From positions 558,001 to 622,000 of the forward strand of contig MBPM02000016.1 of the NCBI GenBank assembly GCA_001695595.3: a stretch of DNA of 64,000 bases, in the 5' to 3' direction. The position numbers and the translations under genes were made by a program. Every line of letters begins with the position of its first letter. The first letter of the stretch is position 1. The notes under the pieces are model-generated. The model saw only the letters and a program-made list of their open reading frames with translations. It searched no databases and was not told the DNA's origin. The stretch is from Plasmopara viticola. Lineage: Eukaryota; Oomycota; Peronosporomycetes; Peronosporales; Peronosporaceae. Positions 24,610-36,115 of the stretch are shown piece by piece.

Positions 24610-25425
24610 TCATATACATTGCGCCTTCACATTTCTGGCAGCATCAAAGATGTTGAAGAGCGCGCCTAGCAACAAGAATTTGCCCACTTTGACGTCAACG
24701 GGAAGGTGCGCTAACGCTCGCCCAGATGCCGTCAGCTCTTTGTTCTTGCGCCTTAGTGCATCAATGTCAATCAATTCATCGAGTGTGTCTTGAATACTCA
24801 TGTCATCGGGTGGATCTAAACAAACCCGAAGAAAGACTCTACATTCCGTGTCGGGGGCCTCGTTGAAAGAATGAATGCTCTTAATCTGTAAAACAAAAGA
24901 AGTTATTGTAGCCAGTTGCATCTCTGGATGGGTTGGGCAGCCGAAAAGATAAGCATGGGAAAGAGACGAAGACACAACCCGCCGACCGGTCCTACCGGTC
25001 CACTCTATGCGTTGATTCCCACCGCCACGAACAATTTAAATACATTCGTGCGATGCACGTCATCGGGTCGCCTTGCTTGACCCCTCCTGTATCATTCACG
25101 GTTTGACGACTTTGATCGTACACGACGTCTCGACAATGCTCGTCGCTGCAATGGTTCGAATCACGTTCGGACCCTGGTGAAAGATCCATTACTGGCCTTG
25201 CGTTGAAAGAGATAAGTGGAGTTGTTTTACGCCAAAGGCGCACAATGCGGATCCTGGCACAGGAGAGGATTTTTGCGCAAGACATCCAATAGTGGCGTAA
25301 TCTCTTGCAGACCCGGGAGAAAGATAAGGAACGATGCACTTGCTTGCTTCGTGTGCTGCGGCTAGTATTAAATCAATTGGTGGGGCAAGGCCATAGGCAT
25401 GAGCAGCCTCATCCCGCACAACTGG
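24610..25425 (-). pseudogene. Broken DExH-box RNA helicase fragment (DHX29/DHX57-like)
   Basis: Read on the minus strand with frame changes, the stretch gives, in order, the segment FLPGLQEITPLLDVLRKNP (helicase C start), a degraded motif V (AATSIVETSCTIKVV, normally AT.IAE.S.TI), a degraded motif VI (WTGRTGRR, normally QR.GR.GR), then an HA2-type region (LDELIDIDALRRKNKELTA, LPVDVKVGKFLLLGALF). These are the C-terminal helicase parts of DEAH/RHA proteins, which unwind RNA or remodel RNPs. The N-terminal ATPase lobe with Walker A and DEAH is not visible upstream. At least two frameshifts and stops show it is dead. It is probably a duplicated or captured host gene fragment. Confidence 0.75.
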
Positions 25426-25539
25426 GCTTTAGTGTTTAAAAGTTTTCTTCTTGTTGTGTATACGGCTTTCTACAAAGGAAGACTGGGTAAGTATAGGTCC
25501 AAATTTAGATTTGTGAGAAATTAAAGGTGATGGCATCTT

Positions 25540-25724
25540 TTTAGGGTAGACGTGACGCCTTCCATGTAGCTCATTTAATGGATCACAAAGCTATGCTGAC
25601 AGCAATGGCTGTGAAAGGTGCAAAAGGTAGCGCTCTAGATTTTGGTAACTTAGTGCGCGTGATAGAGCTCTGCGCTCTATTAGAGAAGGACATTGAGGAC
25701 ATGAAGCATGGTCAGGCGGCATAG
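25540..25724 (+). other. Unassigned open segment after a splice-acceptor-like site
   Basis: After a TTTTTAG acceptor-like site, about 59 codons stay open without an ATG at the start (DHKAMLTAMAVKGAKGSALD, then a Leu/Glu-rich helical-looking stretch ending EDMKHGQAA). The composition looks more protein-like than the surroundings. I cannot name a family or find companion exons, so it may be another gene fragment. Confidence 0.2.
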
Positions 25725-26234
25725 TGTCAGAAAGAGCGGGTACGATAGCTCCTCACGGAGAATATGGATAAACGACACGAGGTTGATCCCTAGGTGTCAC
25801 AAACGATCCGTGGCTGACGTTTACGGTGTGTCTTCATAAAATTATCAAATTGGTCATTTTTCACGACAAGTGCGCCCCGATCGGAGGTATGTCATAGCTT
25901 TTCAGCCTCGAAAATTGCGAAGATACTAAGATAGTATCGTATTGTAAGTCGGAAATAGTTTAAATATGGTGTTTTGAAGACGTTTCTTCTTCTTAGGAAC
26001 TAAACACAGTTTCTTTTCAAATAGTGGGTGTACCAGATCCGCTGTATTGGCAGCGTTAGCTGCGCCTTGTCTCAGAGATTCTAAAAGATTTAAAATTCTG
26101 GTACAGCCTTTACCAGAAAAATTTAATGTGTTTACGATAAGCGGATGGTATATGAGGCATAAAATACTGTGTTACAGGCAGTTGTCATTGCTATTCTTTT
26201 CCATATAAGTTTTATGTCTTCTCATATGCCGCGT

Positions 26235-26345
26235 AATTTTGATCGTTGATTCGACAATCGATTAGAGCTTTTGTTTACTTCGACATTCGAGACACGACGG
26301 GCGTGACGATGATGTATCAACAACCTTAGATATTTCTTCGACTAA
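26235..26345 (-). pseudogene. Fragment related to the interrupted ORF at 45628-46030
   Basis: About 100 bases, with the shared run CTTCGACATTCGAG and a second shared run GTATCAACA, align with small gaps to 45890-45970. Both lie downstream of a recombinase-like remnant in the same orientation. This supports the view that 22.6-26.3 kb and 43.5-46.0 kb are diverged copies of the same element end. Confidence 0.5.
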
Positions 26346-29274
26346 GTTATTGTCCCTCTTCTGGACAATGTTAGTACCAATGCTTATGCATTGGATGAAT
26401 CCTCTGCCCGTTTCGTTTAACAAAACTACACAATTCGATAAAGTTATTCTATAACTTATCTATATTCCCCTTAATCTTTCATCATGTCACATTCCGGAAT
26501 GCGAAAGTCACTTTGTGAGTCGTGCTACGTGATCTTCCATTGGTACTTGTATCAACATATCGAGGCCTCTCCCCATCACGTGTCAGCTTGGCGGGGTGTG
26601 ATAAGCTGACTATAAAAAAGTGGTAGAATGATAGAAGAATCTAAAGACTGGTGTTGATTATAGCAGGGTAATCGTGACGAGAGCAGCTCGTTGCTTGTCA
26701 TCGTCCAGCTACGCTTACAAAGAGCGACTACAACGTCGATTGACTTCAGGAACAGTGCTCTTGAGCTGTGGATACAATCTCAGGATATCAAAGCCGGCTT
26801 GACTGCTTTGATAGTGTAGAAACTTGTCCGAGATGAATACGTGCTTTGCATCACACTTATGATTATTACTCTGAGGAAACCGGCAGAGATCGATTTTTAG
26901 TACTGCACAACGACTATTAACATGATTGCTTGCTAAGTGCTGTGTTTTAAGTACGATGACATCGTCGTCTGTACAATAGACCGTTTGCTTTAAAGTGTGC
27001 GAGTGCGTCTGTATTATGACTTGGTGTCTTTGAAGAAGAGAGCGTCGAATAGCTCGTTCATCAAATCATTGACTGGCGCCTGACCACATAAATTAGGTTG
27101 TTTTAGATCATGCGAGATCTTGGACACAGAAAGTGCAGGGCAAATCTTGCTGCGATATCAGGCCAGCAGTAATGTCCTTGACAGCCTAAACTTTTCAACC
27201 GATCCAACGCAGAACTCGTCGATAATTCTAAGCTGTGTCTACAATTGGTCAACCAGTTCGGTGAGGAGCGTCGAGCCATCCGCCAAATATAGGCTTGTCC
27301 CCGTGCAGTTCGCATTCAAGCACATACCGTATCCTTTTTGTTTGCAATACAAGATTTCAAAAGGCTCGATTGTAAGCTCGAAAGTATTAGCAAGACAGGA
27401 GTTCCTTATTTCACGGCTTCAATAGGGTGCTGGCTGTATTTTAATCGGACCAACAGGCGTCCTTCGGCTTGGTCGACACGAAATAGATCAACGAAACGAT
27501 CCTTAGTCCGAAGCCTATGCGTGCCAGCATTTCCAAATAGAGACGTTTATGTTCTAAGTCAAATGACAAATTCAGTAAAATAGAAAGGTAGGCGTCTTCT
27601 TCGCAACTTGTGATTCGAACTTGTAGATTGACGAGACACTACTAATATGATATATCACTGATCAAAACAAGAGAAGTAAGACCAAGAACTTTTGTTTTCA
27701 TATAAAGTAGTGCTGGCAGGAAAGAAAAAGATTTATTCTCTCAGAAATGTACTAAAATCGTCTCAAGCTTGTCCGCGGTAAGAAATTGGTTTCCATACGA
27801 TCACGCAGACGCAATAGAGCAACACCAAAGCGTATAATCACTATTTTATCGCGCTAAGTTTCTAGACGGCCACAAGGCTGTCCTGTCTATTTATTTAGAC
27901 GTACGCAGGTGCAAAACACAACCAAGTGTAAAATAGTACTTCCGAAGCGCCAAAAAATTTTTCCGGTCTTTTTTTTCGGGGAGCATTAAGTCTAGCATTA
28001 CCCATTGCTGCTAATATGTCAGTAATTTGTAACACCTCTACGTCGACTGTATTCGATATGACTCAGCGCGTATATTTTTCTCAAGAAGCAATGCCACCGT
28101 TAATTTCTTCTGAGATGCTACAAACTCACCACGTTGTATTCTATCTTTTCGAGCAACTACGGGAGAATAGCTAAACTCTTTATTGTCACCTGATAAAACA
28201 CAATTGGTTGTATGTTCATGTCTCGGAAGAGCTTGAAAGAGAGCCGACGTTCACTTTGGACAGAATACGCTGCATGAGCTACGCTCTTTATCAATCGCGT
28301 CCTTTTTTACCTCCGCAAACTACAAATCTATAAAAGAAAACGACCGCATCATTCTTCCAACAACGGACCTCCGAAGAAGGTCAGCAGTATTCAGGTCGTA
28401 TTTAAGAACCGTGCAGCTTGTGTCCGATACAAACGATTAGAGGTTGGTAATTGTTTGTGCAGGGTTTCGTTTGGTTGGACTTTTGGATGCTCCACGAAGC
28501 GTAGCAAATTTGCTTGTGAATTCACTAAAGCAGTTTAACCCTTCCTGACCATTTCAATTCGAATTTATCGCGGACTTATATCCGGCGAGAAAAAAAGTGT
28601 GGTATCGAGAGCTCTGCATTGTCAGCTTGGAAGTCAAGAGAAGCATTTTGATTTGCTCACATGACCGTGTTCTTGTAGCTTCGTGAAATTTTTTAAAGGA
28701 GTCGAGATTGCCTTTGCCTAATTATACGCAGATTTGTGCGACTGCTAAATCCATTATGACGCGTTCATTCAACCGCTTGCGTATCTTGCTGCCTGGACAT
28801 CTTCTGTACAATAAAAAGCCAATTTTCAATGCTTCGTTTTCAGATAACTCAAGACTTTTGGATGATGTAAAATTTGCTTTACCTCCTTCAAGGTTTGACA
28901 AGATAGGTGTTCTCCAGCGTGCTTTGACAGCATGTAATCAGGATCGTCGTAAAACCGGTCGCAAATTTGGTCCGGCGTCAGAATGAAGACCAATCATTTT
29001 TTTCGGAATAGGGATTAAGTAAGCACTGAATGTCATAATGGAGTCGCTATGGATCAACGTCGCCGAGACTGACATTTGCCTTAGGCAAGCGGAGTGGCTT
29101 TAATCATAGCACCGTCAGATCTGATCAATTTGGTTGTGAGTCAAGAGGCATACTTATGTCTCCAAGCACTAAGTGTGTTGGATCATTTTAAGGTTCATCT
29201 ACTGAAAAAATAATCAAGAACAAATCTTTTTCGAGTCTCTCGACAAGCGCACATACAAAGTAAATATAAGCGAT
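26346..29274. other. Gene-poor tract with possible decayed coding pieces
   Basis: Minus strand 27100-27560 gives protein-like runs broken by stops (for example FEILYCKQKGYGMCLNANC and TSLYLADGSTLLTELVDQL), in a frame that looks more natural than the opposite strand; the family is not recognised. On the plus strand 28708-28986 is open for 92 codons, starting with TTG rather than ATG, basic and without a recognisable domain. The tract ends abruptly where the left arm of the large inverted repeat begins at 29275. Confidence 0.35.
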
Positions 29275-32200
29275 GTAACTCTTCATTTCTTTGCTCATAA
29301 TGCGATTGTTTGAGTCAAAAGCCCCGTCTACATGGATTGTTGAACCGAGCAGTGAAACGCTCCATTGACGGACACAAATCTACTCTGATTGACAATAACA
29401 AAATGATGAAAGTTATCAAATGCGGAATTCTCGCAACACCCCTGCGTTTCTTTTGTAGGTGAACTTATCTGCGCCTTCACATGCGGCCTCTGAATCAGAT
29501 GAGCGAATTACTTCACAAAGAACTAATGAACTGATAGCCACCACCATTACTATCAGATAGCACATATTTGATATGATCGAGTCACTCATCAAGTCTATCT
29601 TGATTGATAACATTCTCAGGATTTTATAAATTGGAAAATCTACTAAATAGTTTGAATACTCGAGGGTTGTTCTTATAAACGTCGAATGAACCTCAAGGAT
29701 AAACACCAGCAGATTGATGATTCACTTTACGTCGAGAATGATCCCCATCTTGAGGTGGGCATCTTCTGGCTTGAACCTCGGACTATGTTTATAAAAATTG
29801 GTCATTTTGTAGGTCTAAAAGACTTTTTCAACAAGATTGAACTCAATTGCCTTCATTTTTTTCTCCGCAAAACGAAGCTTTGTATTAATCTTTCCATACC
29901 ACATCGGCAAGCCGGTTTTATCCGTTTGCGCAAGGGTTTGTCGGATCAGCAGCGCGAGATATGATGCATCAATAGTGACACTGCGCATCGATGATAAATC
30001 ATCTTGTTGCACTTGCGAGTTCAATCCTTGTCCAGAAGAATTGTGCCATTAAAAATCTATTAAAAGATGATTTCCTTGAATTCATTCTCACCGGTGATCT
30101 CTCTGGTCAATAGTCGTAGTCTTGGCTTTTGGCTTGGTCGAATAAACGATGTCGATCGGTGATGGAGTAGCATCTTTCTCAGATGCTTTCTCATATTTAC
30201 CATACTGTTTCTGCTTGCCTCTTCACTCAACTTCTTCCAGCGAGGTAGTGATACAGCAAATTGCACCAGGCGTGCGACCAATCCTGAGCCAAAAACACCA
30301 CCATGGCAGAAAGTATGATGTTGCAGACACATCTAGTAATTTCTTTAGGTCGAAACATACGAAATCTCGAGATTTTATGACAATTCAGAGCTCAGGTGCA
30401 ACAGATGCTGCTTATGGTGTAAATTTGAGGCATCGAATTTTCGAGTAGATTAAGTTGTTACATTTTTGAGCACGATATCCTTTTGAATAACCTCAAAGTT
30501 TGGGAACGTTAGGCAAAAGCTCAGTAGCTCAAAGCTAAAGCACTGACTCCTGCGCAACCTTCCCCATTTGCATTTGGTCTCTGTAATAATCCGCGAGTCT
30601 CTCGTGACAAAGAAGAGATTATTTCACATCGATTTTGGTTTTTTATCTTGCAGAAATTCGCTACCCGCTGTATATTATGTCACCCGTTGTGGTTTGACCA
30701 CGCTAACGAGTGAAGGCCTTCAAGAAGTCGGCCTCCTATTTGTTGCTGGTACTTAAGCTCTCAGGTCCCTTACGGAAAAGCCTTATAAACAACAGGTACG
30801 AACATCTCTTTGGTCAGGACGATAGGACTAAATGGTGTAATTTGAAGTGTCGTCAATTTATGGTTTCCTACATGTATCTTTGTAGATGTAGTTCCGCGTA
30901 ATTTAAGGTTTGTGTAGCTATAGCTTATGACTAGAATCATTGCCAGATTGGTGTCATAAATGTATAAAGATCGCATTTAGCTTCGGGTCACCTACCTGTC
31001 ATTTTGAATAATCATCAAGCAAGATTGCAAGCACGATAAAAAATTTTGCCACATCAAAGCATTGTCAAATAGCAATATCTCCTTATTGAGCGCTCACTGC
31101 TAAGAGCTGTATGACAAGCCAATATGCGTTATCACGATTTCTAAGCAAACAATACGAAATTTAACATCTCCACATTCGCAGATCTAGTATTATCACATTT
31201 TACAATATACGGCGGTTTTTTATAGCGTGTGGTTAGCTTGCAGCTATTTTGGAAATACTTTGCATGTCTCATTTCGCATCATTGTCCTTCTTTAGTACGA
31301 GACCTCCGATAAACAAAATACATACTAGCTGTAAGCTGGATTGCTTCGCTCTGATTTCCTTGACTAATTGCGTGCCAGCGATAGGCACAGCAAATCAATT
31401 AAGACGATCGAGATCACCTCAGCTGACTTGCAGCTTTACATCATTGACGCTAGAAATGGCAGTACCTGGTACTGGTAGAGAGCCTATAAAGTTCTTGTAC
31501 AGTGCAGCATTTACTCACGAAAATTGGGAGACAAATTTTAGGTTGAGACCTTTTTTCAGCACGCCAAAGTTTAGATTATACCTTGTATGTCAAGTGCTCG
31601 AATAACAAGCACGTGATTCTAAGCTATAAAAGACATAGCTATATACGAAATGTTGTATTAAGGTAACATTTATTTCACAGCGACGCTCATTGCGAGATTT
31701 TTACGAAATGCTACTTCGCCAGTGACACAATCAATAGTACATCCGTAGTACTGAGTCCCAGCTGTCAGGTCCCTTTTTTTGCCAACAGGACGTGAGTTGA
31801 TTAGGTACGTAATCTGCTGGAGACTAGCTGTTATCTCGGCACCAAAGTGACCAAACAAAAAAATGTGGTGAAGGGAGACTTAACTTACGTAACAAGGTAG
31901 TGGAATACATTTGACGGACAAGTTCTTGGCAAAAAATGAGCGGCTATCAGCGTGTTGAAGACTTTTGATCGCTTCCAAAACCAATGTTTTTTTGAAAGTG
32001 TTACCGAATATACCAATTTGCTGACGCGATTTATATCTAAATTATTGCCGAGTAAAATGAGGTGATTTTTTCAGTCGACTGTATACCGTGCATTCAATCA
32101 TTGAAGCCGCAAATTCTATTTGATGGCTGACAGTCCTAGTACGGTTATTATCGCACAACAAAGCGACATGCATGCAATGTGATTGGAGCTTGTTTTCATA

Positions 32201-33417
32201 CATGCACTGCACAATGCCGACAGAATTGTTCGATTGTTTACCTTGTCGAGCTAACTCCTGTGTAATAAAAAACAAACTCAGTTAATTGACTTATTTAGGG
32301 TGAAGCGCCTTTGTAATTTATATCTTCAGTTGCTTGTATGCATAGACACCGTATATATTTCTGGAAGATGAACTTTCCTCTGCGTATCATAAATTTCATA
32401 AGTCGAACCCTTTTAAGCGGTGTGACCACAAACTGGCGCTCAAGTCATAGCTCGGCTGGAGAGAATCGACCCAAAGTGGAGATTTTATGAGCGATGTGGC
32501 AAATTTATACCTTTCAATAGACACCTTGAACTTATTTGATTTGCTTCCGTAATAGAAACTATTGGATGACCAGCAGATCTCCTGCCTGATGTCCTACTTA
32601 TGGCTTAAGTGCTCTGGATCATTCTGGCTGGGCAACGGGCGGAAGCACTGCAAACATAGCCGTCACTAAAAGCTGATGACCAACGTGTGTTCTAGTGCAT
32701 GATGCGCATCTCATCAACACCAGCTCATCAATTTTGCAGTCTATCACCCGACTAATAGCATCTGATGAATACTAATGACACCAAACGCAGTAGTCAATTA
32801 AAATCCACAGCTCTTTTTTCAATGATTGGTCGCTCTGTCGTCGTGGTGTTGGTGTGCGGCGAATAGCTGCTGGTGCTGCGGTAATTTCCAGCACCATAGT
32901 GATATGCTGCGATCAAAACCACTTCCCACTATATAAAACATATTAGACATTTCCATAAATTTGGTGCGTTCGCCCAAGCCTAAAGCCGGATACAGTACAT
33001 GCACTTCTGTTTCACCTTTTTTCGCAGAGCAAACGCGCGTTCTTATTTAGTCGCTGTCTCAGCCATCATGTCTCGTACATGTCTCAACACAATTGGGCAA
33101 AGAGCCATCGTTGCATGAATTGAGTAACACCTTTGGACTTTTTTAGCTGATGTCAACGAGCCTCACTTTAGACTCGAGGTGGCTACAGCATCTTTTCAAA
33201 GCATCACCCCGCTCTTAATCTTGATAGTTAAGTGATTACGGGTGCACATACAACGTTCTGTAGTGCCAGTAGGCTAATGAGCTGCATACCCACGAAGCAA
33301 TGCATTTTGAGCTGCTGGCCAAGTCTGGAGGCTTTTACAAAGGGAATGAGCTTTCTGATGCGATTAAAAGACGATGCGCTGAGGTCGGTCCGACTGTGCA
33401 GCTCGCAACTCGTATGG

Positions 33418-33762
33418 TCAAATGAGTTTGTCTCCTTTTACACGTACATCAACGATGCAGAAATTCCCCAAAATAGCTGCGGACTGACCGCCAGAGCCAA
33501 TCTTTAGAGAAATCTCAAGCGCGTACACATGTTCATCCAGGTGCTGCTGCTTTTCCTGCAGATGGCACAAGTTTGGGATAGAGCGGTCTTCTCCGGAACT
33601 TTTCTGACTACATAGGTCGGCGATGTTGCATGTGGAATGTTTATTCCAGCAAATCGGTTCCGGCATTACTGTCCGACGATTCAATTTTAGACACAAAGGG
33701 TGCTTCTTATGTAAGTTGTGGTCTTTTGTTTTTTCGCTTAAGGTTTCCTCGTGTGACAGCAT
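33418..33762 (-). pseudogene. Unassigned 114-codon frame in the left arm
   Basis: This is the longest of the broken frames near the inner end of the arm. It is Cys/His-rich in the middle and ends with a hydrophobic, beta-like stretch (GNFCIVDVRVKGDKL). The partner at 37343-37621 lacks the start because one extra A shifts the frame just before it. I recognise no family. Read on the other strand the same DNA also gives protein-like runs, so the coding strand is uncertain. Confidence 0.25.
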
Positions 33763-34147
33763 GCACGCGCTCAGGTCTTACGCTTCTAGCGCTTAGCATT
33801 GTATATGCCGAAGCTGAGCCATCAATGAAGTGGGTTATCTTCGACAAGTAGGAGCTTTACACGGCGGTGACTTGCGTCGGTATCTAGTGGTCGGCGAGCC
33901 ACGCAGTCCTTTGTCTACTTAACTAGTGTCTTCGGCCGTCAAACACATTTGGAGTATGTATTTGTCGTCTCTGACCTCACCATCGTTTTTCTGGTCTTCA
34001 CATTTGGTGTCGTCACAAATGATGGCGCTCCACGTCAGTTTTTTGATTCTCAGACTTTCCAGTGTTTTTTTGTGTGAGGCCTTTCGTATGACCGGTGAGG
34101 ATTGCATTAAGTATAGCACCTGCAAGAGCGTATTCAGAACAATAATG

Positions 34148-34492
34148 CTATATTGTCAGCGTTATATGACGTCGAGGCTTCTTCGCGTGCCCTACTGGGA
34201 TACGAGCCAGATAAGATTTTGTCATATCTGCCGCTCGAATGCAGAGGTGTCTGCAGACCATCGAACGAGATAGAGCTGTAGACGCGCGTTTCCCGCTGGT
34301 GTATAGTGGGAGACTCCAACAGAATTGAGCGACTCTCTGGTGGGTGAGCTGATCTGGAGCTGTCGCGCAAGGCACAGGTACATCATTTTGTGCTAGCGCA
34401 CACTTTGTAATTAGCACGTCCTTCGCCCTCTGTGTCGGTGCAGAAACACCTGTGCAAGCCAAAACGATCTTCATCGGAGTTGGCTGTGTCAT
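34148..34492 (-). pseudogene. Unassigned frame at the inner end of the left arm
   Basis: The first broken frame outward from the spacer, 114 codons from an ATG (MTQPTPMKIVLACTG...). The right-arm partner at 36549-36878 has 109 codons and ends differently after a short indel. A second overlapping frame in each arm (34134-34370 and 36671-36892) is also open and equally plausible. AT-rich DNA of about 400 bp lies between it and the arm end and could have been its promoter. No family is recognised. Confidence 0.25.
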
Positions 34493-34928
34493 TTTGGCTT
34501 GCCCATGTCAAACGGCAGCCTCTTGTTCGGTTGTCGTTGTAAAAAAACTAACCCTTTGTAAAAAAGTAAAAGAGTACTTGTGTGTTTTCTATTTGATGTG
34601 TTAATGTAACGAGTCGTTACATACAGCCGCAATTTGAGATGAAGCTAGTTTTAATTAGTGAGGAGCTTTAAGAAATGGCTTTTGATGCTCAACAGGCTTT
34701 GGTTTGCATATTGAGCATGTCACAGCAATTAGTGTATTTATGTGCTATTTACTTAGCTCTATGTGTAATATTCTCGTAACATTATAATTCAAAATATTAA
34801 TTATGCTCTACCAGTAACATTACCGATAGTATACCGGGTGCAAAGAGGACATTTTAGCTTAAATACTGAAGCTGTCTCGGTAAGATTAACATGTTCAGCC
34901 CATATTTTATCATGAGATGCAGGGATAC

Positions 34929-35249
34929 GTCTCGGAAAAGGTTGGGGTGACGTCCTCCTTCCAAGCGCGGGGGCTAAATGCTCGCGCGCTTCGGGCAGGT
35001 GCTTTTGGGCATCTGCAGGTCTCTAACGAGTCTCACTCTCGACGCGACGGTCTCCAGCACCAGGCCACCTGGGCTCTTACCAAGTTAGAGCTAAAAAAAA
35101 ATGGAAGACCCTCACGACCTCGGTGCTGGATGCACTGCCCGCCGGACGAGACCCAACGTATGCGGACACCACTCTATGCCGTCGACTAGCCAGACTGAGC
35201 CTAGCACGTGCATAACTTGGCAACGCGATAACGTAATACATTACATTTC
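34929..35249 (+). mobile_element. SINE-like retroposon copy 1, 12-bp target duplication
   Basis: A 321-bp insertion is flanked by direct 12-base repeats at 34917-34928 and 35250-35261. Its 3' end is an AATACATTACA-type simple repeat. It is clearly the same family as 45251-45576: both share the GC-rich body beginning TCGGAAAAGGTTGGGGTGAC. I find no clear tRNA A/B boxes, so it could be a SINE of another origin or a short non-autonomous LINE tail. It belongs to a different family from the SINE at 11505. Because it sits in the spacer it is not duplicated by the inverted repeat. Confidence 0.85.
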
Positions 35250-35594
35250 ATGCAGGGATACCCGTTTTATATACAACTCAGGAATGATAACAGCCGTCAC
35301 TTCCGTATTAAGCTGTATACTGCATCAGGGAGGTGTTAAACGAGGCTCCTGAGTGAATTTTTGTCGCGAGTACATGTTTAAAAGTAGTGTTTTATTCGTA
35401 ATTGACGTTAATGACAATAATTTTCCGTGTTCAAGTATTTTTTTTTCCTTTAAAGGCCTTAGAAACGAAAGAAATGGTCTCGTGAGAGGCAATAAAACGC
35501 CAATAAATAAAGAGCGACGTAAAGAAGAAAAAATTATAGCAACAAGATATGCCAATCACCATAGTCGTACATCAAAATTTCAACACTTGCTGAC

Positions 35595-35665
35595 GATGCC
35601 TAATGAAAGTACGCGTCGTAAACAATCTTAAGGCTTGTTTACGACGCGTGCTTTCATCAAGCATC
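35595..35665. repeat. 31-bp imperfect hairpin in the spacer
   Basis: 35595-35625 and 35635-35665 are reverse complements except for three mismatches, with a 9-base loop. The central run TACGACGCGT pairs perfectly with its partner arm. The hairpin is about 110 bp from the geometric centre of the giant palindrome (35520.5). It could have helped fold-back or template switching during the inverted duplication, but that is speculation. Confidence 0.75.
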
Positions 35666-35719
35666 GTTTTCTAAGAATTTTTCTTTGGTCCACGTTGATA
35701 CCGCAGATACAATAACAGT

Positions 35720-36115
35720 CTAAGACGGCAACACGTTGGCGAGCTCTTGTAGTTCTGGAGTCATCACTTCGAGAAAATGGCCAACGAAAGCAACAGCGAT
35801 TGGCCCATTGAACTCAGCCTCAATTCAAAAGTGATAAGACGCTGGAACGACCCCGCTACCAATCTGCAGCAGGTACGCATCGCCCGCTTCGGCTACGGGT
35901 TCACTTAAATCATTGTCCCTGGACCTTTACGTATCAATCAAAATTATAATTGTGAAATTAGTCATTAGTAGAAAGTATTTATTGTACGAACCATGACGTT
36001 AACTTCGTTGTCTTGATATCAATGAAGAGGTCCATGTGAGAAGGTCCAGTGAGACAAAGCAAATTTTGCGGCGATTCGTCGTTATCGCATAACTCGACGA
36101 CAATACTTGCAGACT
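35720..36115 (-). pseudogene. C-terminal fragment of an ER-type M28 metallopeptidase-like gene
   Basis: Minus strand, starting after a TTTTTGTTTCAG acceptor-like site at ~36116. The first piece reads SASIVVELCDNDESPQNLL then CLTGPSHMDLFIDIKTTKL, and stops at 35979. A second piece in another frame reads EPVAEAGDAYLLQIGSGVV, has an in-frame TGA, then FVGHFLEVMTPELQELANVL and a stop at 35720. The pattern 'GP.HM.L ... L..WSF' followed by 'H.LE...P.L..L...LP' resembles the lumenal C-terminal domain of ERMP1-like peptidases. The catalytic part is absent. The stop and the frame change mark it as dead, truncated near the right-arm border. Confidence 0.35.

Larger units (their letters stand above)
29275..34899 (-). 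repeat. Left arm of giant inverted repeat, 5,625 bp
   Basis: The reverse complement of this arm matches 36142-41766. Matching positions add up to 71041 or within about 2 of it throughout, so the arms have almost no net indels. In a 240-base stretch I compared (36541-36780 against its partner) there were six differences, about 2.5%. Short broken frames occur in the same places in both arms, such as minus 29416-29706, 29815-30024, 30060-30332, 30770-30976, 31670-31858, 32042-32275, 32819-33004, 33418-33762 and 34148-34492, all pointing away from the spacer. The outer end at 29275 cuts the D5-like helicase remnant that continues on the right. Confidence 0.95.

Noticed and set aside
25140..25165. 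B-box-like GGTTCGAATC suggesting a tRNA gene
   Set aside because: No cloverleaf or A-box is found around it, and the stretch is explained by the DExH helicase pseudogene.
34917..35189. A 90-codon open frame with an apparent RALR motif
   Set aside because: It lies inside a SINE-like retroposon, recurs in the second copy, and has no signal peptide, so it is not an RxLR effector.
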